From Athripsodes cinereus (lineage: Eukaryota; Arthropoda; Insecta; Trichoptera; Leptoceridae), in the NCBI GenBank assembly GCA_947579605.1, contig OX388314.1:28426948-28490947 (forward strand): a stretch of DNA of 64,000 nucleotides. The letters run 5' to 3'. The position numbers and the translations under genes were made by a program. The notes below the pieces were generated by a model that saw nothing but the letters and a program-made list of their open reading frames with translations, searched no databases and was not told the origin of the DNA. Below, piece after piece: positions 21,795 through 32,369 of the stretch. Each line of letters starts with the position of its first letter. The stretch's first letter is position 1.

Positions 21795-22375
21795 TTCTTC
21801 TTGCTAGCCTTCTTCTCTCCACTGCTGGATATAGGCCTCTTCAAAACTTTTCCACATTTTCCTATCTCGAGCAACACGATACCACTGTTTCCCCATCATC
21901 TGGACAATATCATCAACCCATCTTTTTTGGGGTCTTCCTACGCTTCTTTTGTCCTCCCATGGTCTCCATACAAGAATTCTGGAAGTCCATCTGCCATCCT
22001 CTCGTCTTACCACATGACCTGCCCATTGCCATTTCAGCTTGGAGACTTTATCAACAACGTCAATGACTTTTGTCGGATAATTTCATTTCTTATTTTGTCT
22101 CTCAAGCTGATACCTACATAGCATTTGCCTCTCCATGGCACGCTGTACACACCTCAGTTTTCGTTTGCTCGCAAATGTTAGCGTCATAGTTTCTAGCCCA
22201 TATGTAATCACTGGCAGGACACACGAATCGTAAAGTTTTCTCTTAAGACTTATGGGGACTTCATTATTTTTAAATATATATTTAAGTTTTGAGAATGCAG
22301 CCCATCCCAATCCTATTCGTCTAGAAATTTCTGCCGTTTGATTTTCTTCTCTCTTCTGATTCTCTCCATGCCGGT
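21795..22375 (-). mobile_element. RTE-clade LINE fragment, RT C-terminal region, frameshifted
   Basis: The minus strand encodes RRIGLGWAAFSKLKYIFKNN, SLKRKLYDSCVLPVITYGLE and RKLRCVQRAMERQMLCRYQL. After a frame shift near 22060 it continues KVSKLKWQWAGHVVRREDGR, SVGRPQKRWVDDIV and VARDRKMWKSFEEAYIQQW. This is the classic RTE order: thumb, W-A-G-H-V box, then R-W-D-D tail. It differs from the WFGHVERM family in the same window. Truncated and broken, hence not functional. Confidence 0.88.
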
Positions 22376-22438
22376 AAAAAAATAAGACAGTTAGGATGGG
22401 TAGTAGACCTCGTCTCTGAATGATATTAATTGTCTTGT

Positions 22439-22631
22439 ATGTGAGATTTCTTTGTTTTTGTTGTTGGTTTTGTGTGTTTGTCTTAGTTGCTTTGAATTTT
22501 TTAAACTGTGGTAATATAGGGGGACTCTTGTGGTCCATATTTCGTTTAATTTTAATTGTTGTAATACTTGTTGTGTTGACTGTTTGTTCCCTTCGAGAAA
22601 ATAAATAAATAAATAAATAAATGTGAGATTT
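22439..22631 (+). mobile_element. LINE 3' UTR fragment with 11-bp target duplication
   Basis: Only 171 bp of a LINE end (22450-22620) is present, finishing in AAATAAATAAATAAATAAATAA. It lies between copies of ATGTGAGATTT at 22439-22449 and 22621-22631. GGGGACTCTTGTGGTCCATA is its 3' UTR core. Confidence 0.75.
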
Positions 22632-23003
22632 TACGAACAACTCTGCCTATAACATGATACTCGAAAGCTTTCAGACAAGAGTGTTAGTTATATTCCATAC
22701 TGCGGTAGGAAAAATACCTCCTCTATTCCTAAATGCGATTCTGCACCGACTAAGTCACCTCTTCTTACGAAAAAATGACTTCATTTAAAATAATGGTATA
22801 GTGTAAATTAGGGTCATGTAGAAAGGAAATAATTTTGCTTTATGAGTGTAAAATTTGTGATTTAGTGTTGTCAAATAATATCAAGGTATGACATAGTCTA
22901 TTTTGTCTTTTTTCTTTATCTCAGTTGTGCACCAACGCAACAAAATAGTTCTGGATTGTTATAAATGTAAATTCATGTATATGCGTCTAAAAAATATTGT
23001 ACA

Positions 23004-24486
23004 ATGGCCCCATATATGGCCCCAGAATATATCATGGAACTCTGTGGTAGACAGGCGTTAAGTCATAGACAGACAACACTTAGGTCTTGTCAAGATATTA
23101 CAACTAAATTGGGCCCTCTGTTGTTCTTGGTGTACATCAACGATTTTTGTGAAAAAAAGTTTTTGGGTGGTAGAGTTATCACATTTGCTGACGATACTGT
23201 GCTTTTATTTGAGGGCGACGATTGGGGCACAGTTTCACAAATTGCACAGCGGGGTTTCAATGAGGCGAATTCCTGGTTGAACGAAAATCTACTAACATTA
23301 AATGCAGGTAAAACTAAAATGGTTTGCTTTCACATAGATGCACGATCAATACCACGCGATAATATAGAAATATTTGTACATCCATATGGTAATTTGAATG
23401 GTAGCACTATGTCTACATCCCAGAAAATAGAACTCGTACGAAGCGTTAAATATCTTGGTATATGGATAGACTCGAATATGAATTGGAAAGAGCACATCCA
23501 TATTTTGAACACGCGTGTAAGAAAATTGATATATTTGTTTCGACAGCTCAGAGAGATACTTGATCCATCTTTATTGCGTTCAGTATACTATGCGATGTGT
23601 TATTCCATAATTAATTATGCGATATTGGGTTGGGGAGGTGCAGCCGCGAGTGTGTTGGTTCCATTAGCTAGGGCGCACAGAATAGTATTGAAGGTAATGT
23701 GTAGGCATCCCTACATGTATCCAACAGCGGATTTGTTGAAAGAATGTGGGGCGTTGGACGTGAGACAAATCTATATTTTGAGATTGGCTGAGTACCACCA
23801 CAAAAATGCTCCTGCAGTGCCACCTGCCGCGCACCGACATCTTACCAGACAAGTTTCTGATCAACAACATTCTCAGGTTGCGACAAGAACAACCTTCCGC
23901 CAGCGATTTCACACTGTTTTGGCTCCGAAAGTGTATAACACTCTAAAATTGGAATGGAGACTCGTAAGAAATGGTGATGTATTTAAGAGAGCGGTCAGAG
24001 GGTACCTTGTGGACGTTGGGGTGGAAGAGTCTGAGGCTATGCTGAGGTTTTTGGTGTAATTTGATGAGTTAAATTTAATGATTTGATGTATATATTTACT
24101 GAGACTATTTGGTTTTTGTTCAGTTGTGGCTGTTGGGTCGCCTCTCTGGCATATTCTGACATATTCTGTTTTTTCATTCGTCTTGCTCTTTCGTTGACTC
24201 AGGTGCGAGCTCACCCACTGACTCACTCTTTCACTGACTAAATTGCTAGCTCGCTCACTGACTCACTCACTTGTGACATAACTCATTTTAACTATCTGCA
24301 CAGACTGACATACTGACTCACTTGTTGTTTATTTTTGTTATTGTTTAACATGATAAATTTACTGTTTCTCTGCCACGACACAGCCTTATGGCTAGTGTGG
24401 CTGTCATATTATTATGTATCTTTCATTGTCTTTTGTTGTAAATTTATGTAATTGTAAGCAATATTATTTGAATAAAGAATTAAAAA
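23004..24486 (+). mobile_element. CR1/Jockey-group LINE with RT catalytic motif (FADD) and 3' UTR
   Basis: A 351-codon open frame. After about 30 unrelated or decayed residues it encodes the second half of a reverse transcriptase: LGPLLFLVYINDF (35-47), FADDT (61-65, the catalytic box A-D-D), VKYLGIWIDSNMNWKEH (about 145-161), then the thumb and a C-terminal VYNTLKLEWR / FKRAVRGYL. The original start and the endonuclease domain are missing, so this is a 5'-truncated copy; the ATG at 23004 is fortuitous. The 3' UTR is marked by GCTCACTGACTCACTCACT and ends at GAATAAAGAATTAAAAAATT. The frame is intact to the stop at 24059. Confidence 0.9.
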
Positions 24487-24498
24487 ATTGGAGGTGAC

Positions 24499-24705
24499 CT
24501 GAGGCCTGAGTCAACAACACATTTTCACGTTACGTTTTCGTTCCGTTAACGTTCGACTATAGACGAAGTTGCAAGCAAGTGTCAATTTCGTTGCTAAGAT
24601 ACACAATAGTTACGAAAATTAACACTTTGGCGCAACATCGTCTGCACCCGAACGCTAACGGAGCGGGAACGTGACACGAAAGTGTGTTATTGACTCAGGC
24701 CTCAG
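24499..24705. mobile_element. MITE with ~55-bp inverted ends (GAGGCCTGAGTCAA type)
   Basis: The left end is CTGAGGCCTGAGTCAACAAC and continues ACATTTTCACGTTACG. The right end is its diverged complement, GTGTTATTGACTCAGGCCTC ending AG. Length 207 bp; no coding capacity. No convincing target duplication. It sits exactly between two LINE fragments. A shorter relative is at 31825. Confidence 0.7.
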
Positions 24706-24960
24706 TACTGTATCGAAACCAGTGTACGTGGAGCGTGCTTTTGCAATATCGGCACCTGTACTCTGGAACAGGCTTCCACAAATGATCAGAGAAACGCAGG
24801 ACATATCTCGTTTCAAGAACCAACTGAAGATTTATCTATTCAAGAAATCTCACGGAATAATCCAAGCACAACCTTAGTTAGCAAAGAGCGCCCTTGAGGT
24901 GGATTTTTTTTCACAAAACGGCGCTTTACAAATCATCCAAATAATAATAATAAATAAATA
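24706..24960 (+). mobile_element. LINE 3' end (CR1/L2 group) with hairpin in its 3' UTR
   Basis: Encodes VERAFAISAPVLWNRLPQMI, RETQDISRFKNQLKIYLFK and a stop; W-N-x-L-P and F-K-x-x-L-K-x-Y-L-F mark the CR1/L2 C-terminus. The 3' UTR holds GCGCCCTTGAGGTGGATTTT then CACAAAACGGCGC, and ends AATAATAATAATAAATAAAT. A second copy of this 3' end is at 53500-53580. Confidence 0.82.
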
Positions 24961-24969
24961 CAAATTTAT

Positions 24970-25830
24970 TTATTTGTATCTCGGTAAGGACAAATGTCAA
25001 AGAACAATGACATTGGTATTTGTTTTATACAATTACCTATACTCCTAATACAAATATCATATTTTTCTAGTCAATGGATCACGGTATTTTCTGATGAAAG
25101 TGTTTTTACTTTCTTAGATATATATAATGATGAAGAAATCATTTATAAACTAAGACATGGAATTTCGGTTCTAACTTATTTCTTTAAATAATTAAAGAGA
25201 GCCAAAATGTATATGAAAGTTGGTATAGGTACTATTTATTTATTTATTTATATTATTTTTAGTGCACATTATCCGTTGTATTAAAAAAGCATCAAATCGA
25301 TTAAAAAAATTATGAGACCTTTGCAGTGATAAGGTTATGATTAATACTCGGAGTAAAAAAAAACTGCTGATATCACTGTCATAATTATATTTTTATTTAT
25401 TTTATTTTATTTTTGTTTTACTTTATCTACTTAAAATAAAATTTTAATATATAATAAATAAAAAAAATATTAAGTGAATTTTTTTAAAATTAGTTTTATA
25501 ACAAACTTTCATCAGGACCCATTCGTGATCGCTTCCTTTATAATAAGCAATAAGACCTATGTAAAATCAAAAGTATGAAATGACAAACTTATTAGTTTCT
25601 TGTTTATTCCATTGAGCAAACATTATCATAGATTTTAATTCCTTACTTAATTTCATATAATTTGGCTCTCTTGATTAGTGCAAATTTGATGATAATATTA
25701 TGTGAGAATGATGATGATATTATAAAAAAAAATTAATACAAAATGATGTGGCATTAAAGTAAAAAGTTACTAAGCTATCACATGACGACACAAATAAGAA
25801 GATAATGAAATTCGAACGACTCTTACGTAT
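24970..25830. other. AT-rich intronic DNA next to the Nmdar2 exon
   Basis: Nothing recognisable. The minus-strand ORF extending from the exon into 25720 is intron read-through past the donor site. Confidence 0.4.
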
Positions 25831-25835
25831 CTCAC

Positions 25836-26009
25836 CTAATCCTGAGTTGTCTGCATTCCAGGCTATGACAGGTATTCCAAGATATCCAGCCAGTTGGAGG
25901 AAGTATTGTGCTGATGCTGTGGAGCGACCGTATGATTCGTAGTTCATCAGGTAGAGGATAGCGGAGACGTTGACGGAAAGAAACTCTTTGCAGAGGGAGT
26001 TCAGAATAG
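25836..26009 (-). CDS. Nmdar2: Nmdar2 internal exon, amino-terminal domain (upstream of the 9 kb exon)
   Basis: This is an internal exon of the same NMDA receptor subunit 2 gene. On the minus strand it is bounded by an acceptor (cttcttttcag|CTATTCTG) and a donor (GGATTAG|gtgagatac). It is 174 bp long and in phase 1 at both ends, so it is frame-neutral in length. It encodes 57 whole codons, with segments such as [40 protein letters not shown] and [12 protein letters not shown]. This is the bilobed periplasmic-binding-protein-like amino-terminal domain (an alternating beta-strand/helix pattern of the ANF-receptor type). Its last base joins the first two bases of the 9 kb exon to make a Glu codon, giving NSGL-E-RRASQ across the junction. 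No further exons of this gene were recognised above 26009 or below 9061, so the flanking introns run out of the window or contain exons I could not see. Confidence 0.92.
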
Positions 26010-26029
26010 CTGAAAAGAAGAAAAGTTCA

Positions 26030-26935
26030 GATTATTATACATACCTACATACTGCAATTATGATTTTTTGAAAGTGGTCGTAGCAGTTGTTGCAAGTTTC
26101 AAAATTCGCAGGGTGCACCGCGAAACATAATAATATATTAAATGTTCAAAAAAACAAAACCTAACAAACTGCCAAAACAATTTTTCACTAATTACATTTA
26201 GGTAATTATTGGCAACCACGTATGTACAATGGACCTGTAGGACGTGCGGACTGGGCACAAGGAAAAACTTTTCCGCCTTCAAAAATATCTGTACTTTCTT
26301 TGTTAGCCTAATATCCCCTTCAAGTAATTAACAATACTGCATAGAGAAGAAGGCATATTCCCATTTCTTCCCTTCCCATTTTGCACCAAATTTTTTGGTT
26401 GTGGTAAATCTAGAGTGTTCCCTCGGCATTAAATCCTGTTTGTGCATGTGTGTGTTGTTATGGAGATAGATATATCTCCAGGTACAGCAAGAGGTATGTG
26501 GCGGGCGCTGCCCTTTTTAAAACAAAAAAAAAAACTGATGACACCATGTACGTAAGTATTCATAAAGCACGACCTCTAACAAAAGCTTTCAAACAAAATA
26601 AGTTTAGCAGTCCTTTTATGTCTGGTGTAAAAAAAAGTATTACTTCTCTTCAACAATAATAAGATAATGTAACTTGTAAAGTATGTTACTAGCATTTTTC
26701 CGAGTAGTTTTATTTGCTCTTTTTTGTAAGTTTCTGAGTGCCCTGTTATATAGGTATACCGTAGGTATACCTACGAGAAACATTATAAACAGACATAATA
26801 CAATCTCCAATGGTATGCCGTCTATTCTGAATGTTTCGTTTTAACGATGTGCATGATTTTTTTTTTAAATTTTATAGATAGTCCATTGACTACCGCACTG
26901 ATTAATTTCTTATTGTGGATATAAAGATTGGTGTA
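26030..26935. other. Intronic sequence upstream of the Nmdar2 exon
   Basis: No exon, RNA or repeat I can support. The 69-codon ORF at 26450 has no recognised motif. Confidence 0.4.
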
Positions 26936-26939
26936 CAAT

Positions 26940-27170
26940 TACTTCTATCCCATTACGGCATATCTCACATGTGGAGTAACCAGCAGAAAATAAAAATGCA
27001 AACTGTCTTCTCAGTGCCAAAAAAAATTCAGATGGGCGACAAACCTCATTGTTGAATTTAAGATGTGAAATATTTTTATCTTTTCGAACATATATATGCT
27101 TTTTACAGAACACTCGACAACTTACGGAAATAAGTGAGAGACCAACACCGGGTGCTCCACGATGTCAACA
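26940..27170 (-). repeat. SINE-like family X copy
   Basis: A diverged minus-strand copy, from CATTACGGCATATCTCACAT to AGTGAGAGACCAACACCGGGTGCTCCACG in plus reading. It is followed at once by another copy. Confidence 0.75.
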
Positions 27171-27194
27171 CCGAAACTTTAATTAATAATATAC

Positions 27195-27378
27195 TATACT
27201 ATACCATCACGGCATAGGTATCCCACAAATGCGGTAGCCAGCAGACCAGCTGGATAGATTAAACATGCAAGCTGTGCTCTCCGTGCTAATATACAATCAA
27301 GACATTTAGTATGGGTGGCAAATCTCATCGCTGAATTTAAAATGTAAAATGTCTTAATTTTTTCGAACACCTGTTATT
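27195..27378 (-). repeat. SINE-like family X, second copy in tandem
   Basis: The plus reading runs ATACCATCACGGCATAGGTA, AGCCAGCAGACCAGCTGG, GACATTTAGTATGGGTGGCA, then TTTTTTCGAACACCTG. The distal third is missing. Confidence 0.75.
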
Positions 27379-27825
27379 ATTTTTTTTATTATTCTTGTAA
27401 AAGTGTTACAAATTTGAACGAAATCTATTGAACCGTGTAAAATTGATAAAAATTAAACAAACATATCTATAAACATTCACATATTGACTGTATTTTATTA
27501 AATGTGGAAGGTACATAATATGTAAGTAAGAACTTATAACATGGTTAGTTGAGCTTTTCACGGTTCTCTACCATCATAAAAGTGTAACCTTTGCGAATGG
27601 TTCTTTATTTGGTGTCATAACGATACGGTAATAATAACGAAAAACAACAGAAATCATTAATTATTACTTACAACAGTAACAAACATACTTACGCATAAAG
27701 ATACCTGCTGTTTTATTTTCAAAAGTAGAATGGTTTTTATTGTTTGAGAGATAAAGCAAATAAAAAATCAGAAACGACATTACTAAACAAAACACGTGTA
27801 ATTCTTAGACAATTTTCTTATTTAG

Positions 27826-27968
27826 ATCCGAACTTTTTTTATAAAAAGTTAAATCTGGGCTTTGTTATAAACCCAAATACAACCTTAAACACCTTTCACA
27901 GTAAGCTAAAACCCCGGACGCCTTGCTCAGAAGGCCGAGACTCTACCTCCAGCCTACCGATGAAATCT
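27826..27968 (-). repeat. SINE family A, copy 5 (internal deletion)
   Basis: A minus-strand copy with TTGTTATAAACCCAAATACA and GAGACTCTACCTCCAGCCTACCGA. The B box and adjacent body are deleted between about 27910 and 27915. Confidence 0.75.
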
Positions 27969-28056
27969 TCTTATATTGTCGAATTGGAAAAGTACCTACA
28001 ATAAAATTTCGAAATCTATACAGACAGTATTCATTATTAAGATGTTTATTCAGAGA

Positions 28057-28292
28057 GTTTCCATAGAGCATCCAGCAGAGATTTGATCTTCCACTCTTTT
28101 CCATAAGTTTTTGGTGTCATGTAAAAGGCAGATATTCGAAAAAATAAAGACATTTTACATTCTAAATTCAGCGATGAGGTTTGCCATTTATCCTGAATGT
28201 CTTAATCTACAATATGGAGAGGAGAGCTTGAATTTTTATTGCATCCGGCTGAACTGCTGGATACCCCGCTTGTGGGATGTACCGTGATATTA
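28057..28292 (+). repeat. SINE-like family X copy
   Basis: From AGAGCATCCAGCAGAGATTT through GTCATGTAAAAGGCAGATAT to ACCCCGCTTGTGGGATGTACCGTGATATTATA. It is full-length-looking but diverged. Confidence 0.75.
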
Positions 28293-28824
28293 TATAGATA
28301 TTTATGAATTGAAAAAACCAATCATATATTCAACTTTTTTTTAAATAAAACAGGTTAATGTATAGTTAAAACTAGCCTATACAAAGTCTAAACCAGATAC
28401 ATATTTTTATGAACTATTTGCTATATTTGCGTAATATCTCAATCTCTTAAAGTCAATACCACCTATAGCACTATAGACTACATACAAATTATAAATAATG
28501 TGTAGAAATCTTCGACACCCAACTCTGAGTAACAATAATAATAATAAATTAGGCATAAAAGGAAGGTTGCCATAGGTTAAATTCGGTTTGGTAAAAGTGA
28601 CTTGAAAAATGTTTAGCAGGGTGACAATGTTACCAACAATAGGGACATAAAATGTGTTTTGTGTTATACAACTGGACATAATTTATGTAGTGACGACAAA
28701 AGATACGGAATATAAAACTGTTAGAAAATTAAAACCGATTTTTAAATAATATGTAAGTTTTGGTTGTATATTGCATTATTATGATGGTAATGAAAATTTC
28801 GTGAAAAACTTATAATTTTGTTTA

Positions 28825-28950
28825 AAGACATCGCATTCTAGCGATAAACTCTGCCCTCTGTACATTGAATTGTGTAACATTACTGATGTTGATATGATGC
28901 TTTGTATTGGTTATAATGTAACCAATGTACAGTGAAGAATAAAATTACAT
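28825..28950 (+). mobile_element. CR1/Jockey LINE 3' UTR fragment
   Basis: GACATCGCATTCTAGCGATAAACTCTGCCCTCTGTACATTG and the end AACCAATGTACAGTGAAGAATAAAA parallel the 3' UTR of the 6.9 and 43 kb copies (CGATAAACTCGCCCTCTGTA, CAATGTACAGTAAAGAATAA). Confidence 0.65.
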
Positions 28951-28954
28951 GCAT

Positions 28955-29065
28955 ACATACATAGATAATTCACATAGATCAAGCTAGTAACAAATTTAAA
29001 TGAATCTTGTATTATGGGTACTAACGCGACGATACACACATGTACAATGTACTACACAAATATAT
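28955..29065 (-). repeat. SINE family B, 3' part
   Basis: The minus reading AGTACCCATAATACAAGATTCA and TCTATGTGAATTATCTATG matches the tail half of the SINE at 56046 (GTACCCATAATACAAGATTC, TGTGTGAATTGTCTATGAAT). Confidence 0.65.
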
Positions 29066-29795
29066 GTGCATGTATTAATACAAATTAATGAATTCTATTT
29101 TAGGATTTTAAACATTTTTTTTAAACAAACTCACATCGATTCAATTTTGAAAAACCAACAGAAACATCCTCTTAACTCTGGGAATCTAACTGATGAAACA
29201 ATGCATACAAGTCAAGTTTGTTAACCATAAGTCTACCGCGCTTGAAATAGGTATAAACTCAAAGTTCAATACAAAAGCAATTCAAGGAAAATAGTGAAAA
29301 ATTTTGGCCAACAATCATTTAGCTTGTTGATTAATTTAATTTAAACAATGGAGTCTGGGTATCAATCGCAAAAATGCATGCATAAAATTAATCCTAGTCT
29401 CGTTGCTACTATTTAAGTATTTATGATTACATGATACACATAATATTAAAGAATGAGTTGTATACCTACATAGATAATGAATTTAACTACAAAGATAATT
29501 AACATCTACACTTGTGAGTTAGTTAAATCTATTTTCCGGCACCATATTGTGCCAAATCTTCAACTCATTGTAAATTCATACAAAGATTATTTCTCAAGAA
29601 AGATCGCAACATAACGGTAAAGCGACGAAATAGAGAGATAAAATAAGGCTTCACTTTAGAGTGAAAAGGAGAAGGCCAAGAAGAAAACTGCGAAAAGTAA
29701 ATCTAACTGAACACACAATTTGTATAATTAATTTTTTCAAATTATGATAACATAGGCCTAGATATATAATTATGTTAGCTCTACAATATATGTAA

Positions 29796-29860
29796 TGTTT
29801 TTTTTTTTTTTTTTTTTTTTTCCTTCATTTATGGCATAGCATCCTACGAGGATGATTTGT
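29796..29860 (-). mobile_element. Poly(A)-tailed retroposon end
   Basis: In minus reading, ATCATCCTCGTAGGATGCTA and TGCCATAAATGAAGG run directly into about 25 A residues. A polyadenylated retroposon 3' end; the 5' limit is not visible. Confidence 0.55.
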
Positions 29861-29869
29861 GCCAATATG

Positions 29870-30860
29870 TAATGTATTCCGTAGCGAAAAATAGACTTTA
29901 AATGTTCATTATCCAATTTAATTATCATAACAATATTTAAACGTTTAAAATGAAGATACAAATTAATGGTGGCTTAGTATCATAATCGGATATGTATTAA
30001 AATATCTGTAGAACCTAAAAACAAACTGGATTTGACCCTTTTCGATACAAACTTCGAATTTGTTTCCTATTATTAGACTGTATTGGAAAATGTAGTTTTA
30101 TAGAATTTGATACAATGAATATATTTTTTACATAGGTACTTAGCTTAGAATCCAATTTTGGATTCATCCATTTTCGATCCCAAATCATACGCATGAAATA
30201 AGAAATATTGAATTGTCAAGATCACCCACATTGCTGCAACGAAGACACCAGCTGGCTCACGTTCACGAGAAGACCTCCACTAAGAAGAAAGGATAGCTGG
30301 TCCTCGGTGTCACCAGACGGAACAACTTCCGAAGTAACAGAGTAACAAATAAATGAGCTACTAAATGAAGAAGAAGAAGAATTGTTGATACTGTCAACCG
30401 ACGGTACTTCTGAAAAATCATGTTGAATATGCACCAATCTAAATGAAACCAAAGAGCTCAAGTCACGCGATAACAGGTGGATAGCCGAAAATAAAAAAAA
30501 AGTGAAACCATATTTCAATGCTGAAACTAATACAAACAATGAAAACCGCTTGTTTACTTGGCAACAAAAAGTCCAGTTTTTATTCCTTTTTAGTTGTACG
30601 GCATGAAAGAGAAAGGGACATTCAATAAAGTCCTATTAAACTGTCTCATTCGTTATATGTTGAACCTTTTATTCGAGGCTTTCCAACTAGAAACTTTTAA
30701 ATAAGTATTATATGTGCGAGTATGTATGTATACACGTAGCACCAATGTACAAATGAAGGTTATGTATAAGAATGTCTTATGGCGTGAACATTTAGAACAT
30801 TCACTTAACTACTTATAGAGAATAAATTTTACACATTCACTGAATAGCTTTTTTTATTTT
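29870..30860. other. Intronic sequence with an unidentified moderately GC-rich patch
   Basis: 30220-30500 has a 105-codon minus ORF with a Ser-rich stretch, and a plus frame with SWSSVSPDGTTSEVTE before a stop. Neither is recognised. No other structure. Confidence 0.35.
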
Positions 30861-30866
30861 ATTTTT

Positions 30867-31000
30867 TAAACCCTCACACCGTATCCCAAATGAATAAGGC
30901 AGAGAGAACAGAATGCCATATAGATCAGCTATCCTTACACACTTATTATTCATTTCTTATAAATCCGTGCAATTTCTTATACTCCCACGTCGATTTCTTT
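30867..31000 (-). mobile_element. Decayed RTE-like LINE end (20.4 kb subfamily)
   Basis: CCCTCACACCGTATCCCAAA, GCAGAGAGAACAGAATGCCA, TAGATCAGC and CCACGTCGATTTCTTTT align in order with the 20.4 kb fragment. It is too decayed to code. Confidence 0.6.
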
Positions 31001-31821
31001 TTGCAATGAAAAAAGGTCTACTTTTCTTCACCATTTTATATCCATCACAAAAAAATTTACAAATTTTCTTCAATTTTATCGATGAAATTTATCTTAGATG
31101 AATTATTTTTATTTTCTCTGATATAAATAGGAAAATGATACAATTATTTCTAGTATATAAAAAAGTATTCTTTCATCCTTAAGTAATTGAAATACGCTTC
31201 AAAAATCTTTCAGCAATTCAAGAAAGTTGCCAAATTAGAGCAATAGTAAAGATTTCAATACGAACTACATAAAAAAATAACGAAAAAGCTCATTTCATTG
31301 AAAGCCTATATTAAAACCTATTTTTATTTATTCTTACGTTAGAAATAGATACTGAAGTACAAACTATTTTTCTTATTATGTCTATTATTTACTAATGTTT
31401 TTTTATGATCAAAATATATCATTTGATGAAATGAACGGTAAGATACCTACTTCTATTTACTTAATTTTATTAAAAATAACAATTTTTAGATATTTTCCGC
31501 ATGGGTGACCCTCATTCACAAGACGCCGTTTATATGACAACAATAAAATAATATCAAAGCATAATGAAAGAAAATAGAACTCTATTAGTTACTTAAACAA
31601 TTTCAGAATTTGTAATGCCGATTTGACTCTTCAATTCTACGATATAAAATTATACATAATTGAATTTGTATGAAAAATGTATAAAATTGTATGGAATTGT
31701 TCTTTAATCACAGAGTGGCTGGAAATAAGTTGTGTACTAGCACTATGGTTGAATTTTCTGCAAACATTTTTTAACAATATTGTTAAACTTGTAGCTACTA
31801 ATAAAAAGAAAGCAAATACTA

Positions 31822-31917
31822 CTGCAGCCATAGTCAACACATTTTAGCGTGCGTTATTTAGTCGTCTATAGTCGAACGACTGCATAACATTAAAATGTGT
31901 TTTGACTAAGGCTGCTG
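31822..31917. mobile_element. Short MITE related to the 24.5 kb element
   Basis: A 90-bp palindromic element (31825-31914). CAGCCATAGTCAACACATTT at the left pairs with AAATGTGTTTTGACTAAGGCTG at the right. CTG flanks both ends (31822-31824, 31915-31917). The stem motif AGTCAA-CACATTTT is shared with the 24499 element. Confidence 0.6.
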
Positions 31918-32163
31918 ATTGATTGAGTTGACATTTATTTTGTAAAACTCCATGTATTAATTTATGGAAATAAATATTGGGTATGAATTTAAAAAAGCAT
32001 ATTAATTAATAGTAGGTTATTGGTTAAAAAACCAGGCTATTGTACATATTACTAAATGTAATAAAACTCAAATAGTTTGTGTTTATTTCCACAAAAAAAG
32101 GTGAAAGTCTTAATTTAAATAGAAATGCATACTTCTGTGCCATTTGGACATACTTTTTTCATG

Positions 32164-32365
32164 TCAATTACAAATAGCGAAATAAATGAAACAATTTTTT
32201 TATTCTACTATTTGTTTATTTACTAAAGAGACGTCTTTAGTCTTGTAAGGCATTGTCAATCTCTCGATTTCAATTGAAAATGTCCTTACAAGACGAAAGA
32301 CATCTCTTTCGTCAAATAAACAAATTCTACTTCTTAAACACCGACACAGTGAATCAATTACAAAT
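32164..32365. mobile_element. Hairpin insertion with ~52-bp arms and 12-bp direct repeat
   Basis: Arms 32203-32255 and 32280-32332 pair well: TTCTACTATTTGTTTATTTA and AAATAAACAAATTCTACTT at the outside, GACGTCTTTAGTCTTGTAAGG and its complement inside. The unit lies between TCAATTACAAAT at 32164-32175 and 32354-32365. No coding capacity. Confidence 0.68.
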
Positions 32366-32369
32366 GTAG

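Larger units (their letters stand above)
9243..25835 (-). other. Nmdar2: Nmdar2 intron between the two recognised exons
   Basis: A phase-1 intron of 16,593 bp, bounded by gt (25835) and ag (9243) on the minus strand. It is filled with transposon copies in both orientations, listed separately. No additional exon was recognised within it. The intron size fits the large, repeat-rich introns of Lepidoptera. Confidence 0.85.

Noticed and set aside
22804..23040. ATG at 23004 as the true start of the RT protein
   Set aside because: The first ~30 residues do not look like LINE sequence; the copy is 5' truncated and the ATG is fortuitous.
25720..25947. 75-codon minus ORF containing receptor sequence as a free-standing protein
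   Set aside because: It begins inside the exon and runs past the donor site into intron; only 25836-26009 is coding.
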